From assembly GCA_002943765.1 (NCBI GenBank), contig PQWQ01000010.1, positions 560,501-624,500 of the forward strand: 64,000 bases of DNA, in the 5' to 3' direction. Position numbers and translations under genes: made by a program. Under the pieces are notes generated by a model, which was not told where the DNA came from, did not search any database, and saw nothing but the letters and a program-made list of their open reading frames with translations. Of this stretch, positions 55,301-64,000 are shown one piece after another. Each line of letters opens with the position of its first letter. Positions within the stretch are counted from its first letter, which is position 1. Source of the DNA: Psoroptes ovis. Lineage: Eukaryota > Arthropoda > Arachnida > Sarcoptiformes > Psoroptidae.

Positions 55301-58300
55301 TGACAAAATGAATTTTTTCCGGAAAAATTTTCGGCGGTTCATTGTACCTTGAATGCTTGTGATCATCGAAAATTCTTTCGATTAAATAACCCTTCGCCAC
55401 GCAAGGTGACAATTTGACACATTGACTTGTGATTTTGACCAGCAAAAAAAAAAAAAAAACACTGCGTAACACAGGTGTACACAGCAAATACCTGTGATCA
55501 AAGATAATTAATTAAGCGCAATTAGCACGATTGATAATGATTTTAAATGGATTATTTGAAAATAATAATAATCGATAGTTTGTAATTATGTTTGTAATGT
55601 ATTGTATTGTATTAATATCATAATGATCATCATCATAATTCAAACATTTCATTGATTAATCCACGATAATCCTATGAGATTAACAACAGTAACAATAGAC
55701 AATAATAATTACAATAGCAGTAATACATTTTCAATGTGTAAACATAGTCTATTAGGCTGTAAAAGTTTTTGCCGATTATTTGGTAGAAAATAATTGGAAA
55801 ATCGGCAAGAACTTTTCGGACAATCTAATATTTTGTCATATAATCCTTTTAAATAATTGTTTGAAATTAATTTGTGTGTGTATGGCGCCATTGTCAATTT
55901 GAATTCAATGAAAAATTTGAGACTTAATGATTTAGGATGATTTGAGATGATTTAGACGCATTGAACACAATTTATGTCGAGAAATAATCAATCAATCAAT
56001 CAATTTTGATGATGATGATAATAAAAATTAATTAAGAAATGCCATTCAATGGTGTGATATGTTGGAATTCATTGAATTTTACAGTGTATATTTGATTATG
56101 ATGATTTCTATGACAATTTTTACATTTATTACATGATACTCATTCTATTGGTAACAAAATAGATATGTTTTTCTCAAAGAAAAATTAATCAAACAAGACA
56201 ATAATTTGATTCAATCAGATTGATTTGATTTGATCAAATGACTGAATTGGTTTTGATTTCCCATATTATCTTTAATATCTCAAGTATCAAATCAAATATA
56301 TCACAAAAATTTTGATTAGTTTTCACACCTTTCAATGATTAAACTAATCAATACATTGATTTGTACTTGTAATTTTTGTAGTTTTTAAAGTAAATTTACA
56401 TGGATCAAATTGTTTGATCAATCAATCAATTCGATTTGTTTATCAATAATCAAACAAATCAAAGATCAAAATAAATGATCGATTGCAACTGTAAATACAG
56501 TAGTCAAATGTTTGAAATATTTGTCGAAACAATTGAATCAACAAATCTAACAGGTTTAGACCTAATTCTTTGCAAATCTCTGTGAAATAGGAAATAATCC
56601 AAGATTTGTCGAAAAGAGATTAATGATGTTGATTGTAATGGGTAGTATTAATACCCTTCAATAGTTGAATTGATTTTGAATTGAATTCAAAATTGTTTTT
56701 TGATTGATTCAGGATTAAACATGGAATCAAATTCTCATTGAATCAAAATCATTGAATTCTTAAAGTGAAATCTCTTGGATTATAAAAAAACAAATTCAAA
56801 GCATTAACTTGCGATTAATCAATTTCAAATGATTCAATGATTATGAGTAAATCAAATATGAATCAAGAACGATTGAACCGGCTACGTATATTCTAAGGGT
56901 AAATACCTTTTGATCAAATACCTGTCAAATGTAAATACAAAAATTGAGAAATTTCAATTCACTTTCATTGTTTGTACATGGGTTTATTTACAAATAATAA
57001 AACATTTTCAAATAAGCATACAAAATGTCAACAAATGACAATGTCAATAAAAAACATAGCACAGGTAGCTATGAACTACCTATTACCAATCATAAGCATT
57101 TTGATTGATTTACCTGTAAGGCGAATACTTTATGAATTACAAATATCTTGTACTCGGAAACACCAAGTACAAAGGTCATACGTATGAGGCTGATACTCCG
57201 GTGACTTATGGCCGATTTTGCCATAAGAATTTTGAAACAATCTCTTATCATGTTCATCAAGGTGTATACCTGTCGAACATGATTACACAACAATTCAACA
57301 CCACAAATGTCACCTGTACTTGTGAATTTTGAGATTATTTGACATAATATTTATTTATTTATTTCATTTCGCTGAATTACAAGTCAATCAAATGGACTTA
57401 AAATACACATAAAATATTTCAATTATTTATGATTATTATTTCATAATTCCATTATTCAATGTGATATAAATAATTCAAATGTGAATATTAAATGAATGCT
57501 TTGAATCAATGATTATTAGCTTAAATAGTTCAATTCTTCGCTTGAAATCACGCAATAAAATACGTAATAAAACAATAGGTAAATAGTACAGTCAATAATA
57601 CAAGTTTATATTATTATTATTATTTACGTAAGTGTCAAAGGTTAAATTGTTTTTTTTAATCAAAAATTTGAACAAAAATGTGTCCCTGTGTATATTTTTT
57701 TTTGGCTGTTTGTTTTGTTCATTTCAAAAAATATCAAAATCATAAATTGAAATCTTTCTATGGTCAAAATTATATGGTAAGAATGTTTTCAAATAAATGA
57801 AAATTCCAATATCAAGCACAACGAGAAATGATTCAAGCCGAAATACCCTAATAGAAACAGTCGAATCACCCAAACAAATGTAAAGCAACATCAAAGAATA
57901 TCAAAATATTGAGACGATTATCGCTAACAAACCATTATTTGTGAAACTAGCGCGTGTATGTGTGTGCGTAGCACATCATAAGCTTTTTATCATTTCCGAA
58001 TATGAAAGGCATATTACCTTAAATATTGAAAATAATATTTTCAATATTATATGATATTCAATGAATTCAATGCATAGTTTTAATGTAAATATTATCGAAA
58101 ATTATTATTATTATTGACAATATTACCATTTTGATGATAATATTTATTCATTTATTTTGATTTTTTTTAATTAAAAAATGGCCACCCAGCGATTCGAGCC
58201 ATTCACTGATTCATTCGTTGCATCGATTCGTTCATTCATTTCACTCTGAGACACTGCTTTTTTGTCATCATCAATGATATGATGATTTACCAATGAAATC

Positions 58301-61300
58301 AGTGAAAAAACCCGAAGAACAATTTGATTGCATCCAACCGATTTGTTCGCTCATATTGAAATACACAAAGAAATACACATTCATCCAATGCATTGAATAC
58401 TGCTAAATGCGCTTCGTGGCTTGAAATTGTTTGAAATTGATATTTTCGAAAAATGAATATGGAATTAAAGTGTGTGTGGAAGCGTGTGCATATGCTTGCT
58501 TGCATACCGCTGCGATTTATGCTGTGATGAAAAATGAAAAAATGAAATGAAAATATAGCGGGTATAATCAATGATCATCGAATGAAATACCGAGATGTTT
58601 GAATATAAACACAAAATACTAAACTGAATTAAACTGAATGGTAATAATCATCGGTGTAATATTTGGCAATATATGATCGAACCGAAACGGGCAATGAATG
58701 TGCTTTTGGATTGATCGTTCAATCATTTTGCATCATTTGATTCAATATTCTTTGGTCAAAATTCTATCACACATTCGGATGAGTCAGTCAGTCAGTCCAT
58801 TGAATTGAAATGTTTTAATTCAAATGTACGAAAATGTCAAAAATGTCGACACACAAATGAACACGAACCCTCAATAAACACACAAGTCAACGTGTAATCT
58901 GTAATGAAATGATGATGGAGATGGAGATGATCAATGAATATACATTTTTAATTAATTCTAAATTAGAATTTCAGTTAATTGTGTGCTCATTTCAGCTCAG
59001 TTAATTTCAAACAAATATTGAAACAATTCATATAAAATTAAAATTGACTTTTTTTTTCGACTTAATTAAACAAACATCATTTGAAAATGAAAATGAATCA
59101 GTCCAGGTTTATACGTACATACACATTCGAATACATATGTATAGCCTTCAAATAGCTTCATAAATACAAACACATAGCAAGCAATTAAACCCTGAATGAA
59201 ACAAATGAACAACAAATGCCTCATACGATATACCACCCAAAAAACAAAGATTTGCGTGCAACCCGATCATCAAAATCAAATTCATTGACAATTTAAACCA
59301 GTTGATGATACATACTACGTGGGTGAAAACCGCCATTGAACGATCAACGGTGGTCTCGTTGATTACGAATTTTTTTCACTTTTCATTGGTTGGACTTCGA
59401 AAGAAGCCCAAATCGATCAATCACTGTGTGTGAATATGATTTCAACGAAAAGAAAAATAAATTCGTGATCGATTATAATCGATTTTCTGAGTTTGGTCAT
59501 CGTTGTTTGTTTGATTGTTTATTTATTTATTTATTCATTTATTTTTTGGACAAAATAAAATGTGTAAATTAGTTTTTCCAAACACAAAAATGAACAATTT
59601 TTAATTTCGATCCAAAATTGGACAAAAACAATGTCCATTTCTATCCAATTCTGTCCAATTGATAGTATTGAATTGATAATTGGATTTGACATCCATTCCA
59701 ATTTACTTCGCTTCAATTTCAAAGCTGTTTACTGATTAACATTTTGGGCAAAAATTCTATGAATTCATTCATTTCATTCAAATAATTCATGAATTTCATC
59801 GATTCTACGTTACGAATCAATCTTAAACTTAAATAAAAATAAAAATCAAATTGGAAATCGAATTAAAATCAAATTTGAATTTAAATTCAAATTAATTCAA
59901 ATTCAAATTAATTCGATTGTTTAAAATCGAAAGATGCTATCGATTATCATCATTCAATTCGATTCGATTCAATTTGAATTTCAATATTGAATATTGAATA
60001 TTGATCAGTTAAATTTTGATCAGTGAAATTTGATTAGGAATTTCATTGAAAAATTTGAAAAATAAATGAAATAAACGAGTTATAAGCTTGCCAACAGCTT
60101 ACTACGAGTTATCAGCTTGCTACCAGCTTACTACGGGCTACTAGTCACTAGTCACTAGTCACTAGTCATTTCCTAAAAATACTCATCAAGATCGAATAGA
60201 TTAACTGTAAATTAGATTTTTCAGATTTTGACAAGAGCAGAAAATTTCATCGGTGAAAATTTGTCAAAAAATGAAAACATTTGCCACCATTCAACTCGGC
60301 ACATTATCCATCGATTGATTCGATGATAATATCGGTGAAAATTTTTTAGCCGAAATATTCGCTAGCAAATTTGACAGCATTTGGGATGATTTTGGGATGA
60401 AAATGATGATGACACGTGACCTTTTTCATTGTTGAATGATTAAAATCTAATCTGATGAATATATGTGTGTGAACAGAACAAAATTAGAGAGAATTTGATT
60501 CGGGACGAATTTCATTATTTTTCTATGGCTGAAAATTGCATAGAAAATACATTGAATGGAAATAATTGCTTTACAATATTCCCTGGTTATCAAAATTATC
60601 TAATCTTTTCAAATTCAAAATTTTCAAATATGATTGAATTTGACATTGAATATCTTGATTCGTTGAGATTATTGGACAATAATAATCGATTGATAATTTG
60701 TAAAACAGTTCAAATATATTTAATTCAATATTTTCACTGGAAATTCCATGTTAAAGCAGTTTAATCGCTACAAGTGAAACGAAATTCAAAATTTAGGTGC
60801 AAAAACATAGGTCTAAATAAATGAAAATTTCGGGGACATTCAAAGCCAAATACAATGTGTTTCAAAGCATTGATATTCATTGAGATTCATTTTAATTCAT
60901 TTGTTATTCATATAAATTACATTTTTTTTAAATTAGAAAAATGTAAAAAATGTAATTAAAAATTCTCTTTCATTGCCATTCATTAATTATGATGATGATG
61001 ATTCTCATAACTTGATTTGAAAATTTTAAATGAAATTTTCAAATGAAACTTTCAAATGAAATATTTATGAATTCATTTCATTCATTGTGGGATTCGTTGA
61101 TGACTAATCTTAATGATTATTTTTTGAATTTCATTTCAAATATTCAAAAGGTATGGTTCAAGAATCGCCGTGCAAAATGGCGTAAACGTGAACGTAATGC
61201 GGCCGCCGAACAAATCCGCCAAGCGACGGCAACAAATTTTGCCGCTGCTGTCAGCTTTAATGGTCTGTTACCGACGCTAGACCCTCATCATCATCATTCA

Positions 61301-62419
61301 CATCATCATCATCATCCGCATACCGCACATTCAGCTCATGATTCATTGTATAGTAGTTATACACAATATACAAATGGATGGCCAACAGCGGCAACAGCCG
61401 CAGCAGCAGCCGTAGCAGCTAAACATCATCATCATCATACATCGAAAAATGCGACCACATTTCCATGGCCAACAATTAATTCGATGAATTGTTTCACCAA
61501 TGATGATGGTGATAATAACAATGGTAATAACAATGATGAATCTTCAGGATCGACAACACCAACATCATCGACAACGTTGCTCGGAGCGACATCGATCGGT
61601 ATCGGTGGCATCAGCAACAGCAACAATAATGGATCGACAAATAATTTCTACTCGTCATTAACAACGACAACAACAGCATCAACAACATCGATTTCATCGC
61701 CACCACCACCACCGCCACCAGCAGCACCACCTAGATCATCATCATCATCTCCATATTCGAATTCGACTGGAGCAATTGCGGTACATTCACAACAACAACA
61801 TCGTTTAACAGGATTGAATAATGATGATCACCACAATGATAGATCACCATCATCACCGTTGCGTACCAGAAAAACGAGTTCGAATAAAATTCGAATTCTA
61901 TCAACATCAACCACACCAACATCATCATCATCACCACCACCACCTTCATCTCTATCATCATCCAATAATAATAATCTTGGCAATCACCATCATCATCATC
62001 ATCATCATGACCCCCACCATCAACCTCAGCATCAACATCATCATAATTATCATCATAATCAACATCATCATCATTTAGTATCAACAACAACCAACAATAA
62101 TAACAACAATCGATATATCAATGATGATATACATTCATCACCAACATCATATCAAATGAATAATGATGATTATAATAATAATAATGGTGATAATAATAAT
62201 ATTCAAATTAAAGATGAAAATGATGATATCGATGATGATGATGATGATAATGGCAATAATAATCATCATAATTCATCAATAATCAATTCAGGTTCAAAAA
62301 TATCATTATCACTATCATCATCGTCTTCATCATCATCATCATCATCATCATCAACAACATCATCGACAATATCGGCAAATCAAATTGAATCGAAATCATC
62401 GCCAACAGCAATCGATTGA
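52362..62419 (+). CDS. Pitx: Pitx paired-like (K50) homeodomain transcription factor
   Basis: Three exons, 52362-54000, 54454-54917 and 61151-62419, encode 1123 residues; introns of 453 bp and 6233 bp have GT-AG borders and matching phases. The homeodomain (about residues 657-716) begins RRQRTHFTSQQLQELETTFQ and after the second intron continues VWFKNRRAKWRKRERN. The Lys in VWFKN is the K50 that sets bicoid-type (TAATCC) binding, and the sequence is nearly that of vertebrate PITX. After it, SFNGLLPTLDP and YSSYTQYTNGW match the conserved Pitx FNGL... segment. Pitx factors act in the nucleus in neural and muscle patterning. Vertebrate PITX proteins are ~300 residues; here the N-terminal 650 and C-terminal 350 are mostly His, Gln, Ser, Thr and Asn runs. 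No OAR motif is visible before the TGA at 62417. The intron between homeodomain residues 46 and 47 (R/V) is at a position usual for paired-like genes. Confidence 0.93.
54050..54204. repeat. Palindrome-rich dispersed element, copy 2, inside Pitx intron 1
   Basis: It begins CTGTCGGTGACG and ends ACATTTTTCAAA, the same ends as copy 1 at 14811-14984. It holds TTGACGTAGTAATACGTCA, 53 bp from the start as in copy 1, and the palindrome TGCCGGCGCCGGCA (about 54144-54157). It fills a third of the 453-bp intron and is in the same orientation as copy 1. Confidence 0.6.
55752..55828. mobile_element. Mariner-like hairpin MITE, short variant in Pitx intron 2
   Basis: Ends TTAGGCTGTAAAAGTTTTTG and GAACTTTTCGGACAATCTAA with inner arms GCCGATTATT and AAAATCGGC. 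TA flanks both sides. Shorter and more diverged than the other copies. Confidence 0.75.
60075..60170. repeat. Short tandem repeats (29-bp x2, then ACTAGTC x4)
   Basis: The unit CGAGTTATAAGCTTGCCAAC..., 29 bp, is repeated with four changes from 60104, and a shortened third copy runs into about four tandem CACTAGT heptamers (about 60140-60170). It lies within Pitx intron 2. Confidence 0.75.
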
Positions 62420-64000
62420 TATTCGATTCGAATCATTTGAATCAACTCATCACTGACCATTCAAATATCATTCGAAATCGGCCAAAATCATCGAAATCAT
62501 CGAAATATCATTCAAAATTTCGACCGAATTTAATCCAAAAAAAAACCATTTGTTAATTGATCACAAACAACAACAACGATTCACGAATTATAATATAGAA
62601 CAAAATCAAAGCATTTTCATTTTGTTTGTTTGTTTCAATCATTTTTTTAAACCTCATACCTTTGACCTGAATATCTTTGATCATCATTCGATTTATTATT
62701 TCAATGTATTAATTCATTGATTAATTATTATAATCATCATCATCTTAATAATCATCTATCTATTATTATTTCTTAATTAATAATTAATTATTTGTCTAAG
62801 AATTTTTGGAACAAAAATTGTATACAAAATTAAAGAAATTCAAACAAATTATTCAGATTTTGATTAATTCGATTAATAATCATTCATATCGATATCATCA
62901 TTCGATTCGAATGTATTTGACCCTTGAAACATGTTTAATTGATTTTTCATTCATTCATAACATGATTGAAACATGATGACACGACAACGTCATGACCTTT
63001 GGTTCAGAATCAAATATTTCGATTCATAAATTTTCCTTGATTGAAAGTCACAAGTTCAGAAATTATTATCTCTTGGGGCATTCGAGGAATTTCGATTCAT
63101 CGTTGTATTTCGAACAGTTGAACATTTCAATTTCAAATTATGTTCATGTTACAATCATTATTATGTGTATGTCGATGTGTAAATGTGATAATAATATCGT
63201 CGTCGTAATCGTCGTCGTCGAAGCATATTTATGATGTTCAATGTTAAACAGCAACAAATTTTGACATTTGACACTTTTGCTTTTGGCTTTTTTTATTCAT
63301 TCATTCATTCATTTGTCTCTCTCGATATTCATTTGCCCTCTTGTTCACCCATCTCCATCTCTGTTTCAATACTTGTCATCATTCAATGATGACAACAATC
63401 GAAAACAAGTGCACACACGAATAGATGTACAATATGGATGTATCGAAAAATCAAACTATAATCAAACACACACATTCGAAAAATCTCTGGAGAAACATAT
63501 ACATTCGCGATCGATGATTATTATAGAAATATCAGAATCACAATTATATTCTTTGGTCAATGATCATCGAATGGTTGGATAGATCATTCGTGTGTTGATG
63601 TAAACGATGCCGTAAATTGTCATTCGATTCAAACATACATTTGTATTTCACCGAACATCATAAAAAATTTGATGACAAAACCATTCGGCAATTTCGATAA
63701 TCGAGAACGAATATCATCAAACACAGAAAATGTGTTGACAAATTCAGAATCATTTGCTAATTCCAAAAACATTATACTCATCAAGACATTCATTATAACA
63801 TTCATAGACTGTTAGATTAATCATATTAATTCATTCATTCAACACTTACCGAAAATATGATTTATGATTAATGATTAATGGACGAAATAATACTTGATGA
63901 TCATTGAATTTAGCTCGGTGATATGATATATGTGGAATCGGCATAACCAAAATTATGATGAAAATATTGAATAAAAACATCTTTAACAATCAATATCAAC
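62420..64000. other. 3' flank of Pitx
   Basis: AT-rich 3' UTR and intergenic DNA. A GTC-rich run (about 63198-63220) and ATTC repeats (about 63293-63312) are visible. No OAR-encoding exon and no further gene was found up to the end of the window. Confidence 0.5.

Larger units (their letters stand above)
54918..61150 (+). other. Pitx intron 2 (6.2 kb), splits the homeodomain
   Basis: Donor CGG/GTAAGT and acceptor CAAAAG/GTATGG. It contains one hairpin MITE (55752-55828), a poly-A run (about 55444-55460), a short tandem repeat (60075-60170), and a stretch at about 57060-57332 with overlapping short frames on both strands that I cannot assign. Its size beside otherwise tiny introns suggests it holds regulatory DNA. 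Confidence 0.7.

Noticed and set aside
60465..60764. 99-codon frame in Pitx intron 2
   Set aside because: GTG start, no similarity, and it lies within the intron near the exon 3 acceptor.

Overview
This is eukaryotic, very AT-rich nuclear DNA. It looks like an acariform (astigmatid) mite such as a dust, scab or house mite; this is inference. The reasons are small introns (60-150 bp) with plain GT-AG borders, proteins packed with Asn, His, Gln and Ser runs, an elevenin-like neuropeptide, and a TRPM2-type channel carrying a NUDT9-like tail, a form not found in insects as far as I know. Seven genes can be defined, five of them clear members of known animal families, plus one adaptor-like gene of uncertain family.

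Layout. 1-1028: upstream noncoding or intronic. 1029-5865 (+): ACK-family tyrosine kinase (SAM end, kinase, SH3, CRIB, UBA) in 7 exons, 5' end probably incomplete. 6698-13498 (+): single-exon MEGF8-type receptor (CUB, two kelch propellers, PSI, EGF/laminin EGF, TM, MANRPF tail motif). 13499-20832: gene-poor, with four hairpin transposon remnants and a palindromic dispersed repeat. 20833-23589 (+): single-exon low-complexity protein with a possible PTB-like fold. 25764-29600: a 3.8-kb satellite of ~44-bp units. 31041-37294 (-): TRPM2-like cation channel, 4 exons, NUDT9-H domain with an eroded Nudix box. 38532-38999 (-): elevenin-like neuropeptide precursor. 39498-42831 (-): ubinuclein (HIRA histone H3.3 chaperone subunit), 5 exons. 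44138-44556 (+): small secreted His/Gly/Tyr-rich orphan, 2 exons. 44557-52361: intergenic, rich in mariner-like hairpin MITEs. 52362-62419 (+): Pitx paired-like homeobox gene, 3 exons, with a 6.2-kb intron splitting the homeodomain. 62420-64000: 3' flank.

The genes do not form one pathway. They cover signalling (Ack, Megf8, PTB-like protein, elevenin, TRPM), chromatin (ubinuclein) and development (Pitx). Three consecutive genes (TRPM, elevenin, ubinuclein) lie on the minus strand; the others are on the plus strand. The most novel content is the satellite with nested higher-order duplications, the 11-copy family of ~80-bp TA-flanked hairpins, a two-copy palindromic element with conserved internal spacing (one copy inside Pitx intron 1), the degenerate NUDT9-H channel, and the small secreted orphan gene. 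Exon borders were placed by hand from splice signals, reading frame and family similarity; no alignment or transcript data were available.
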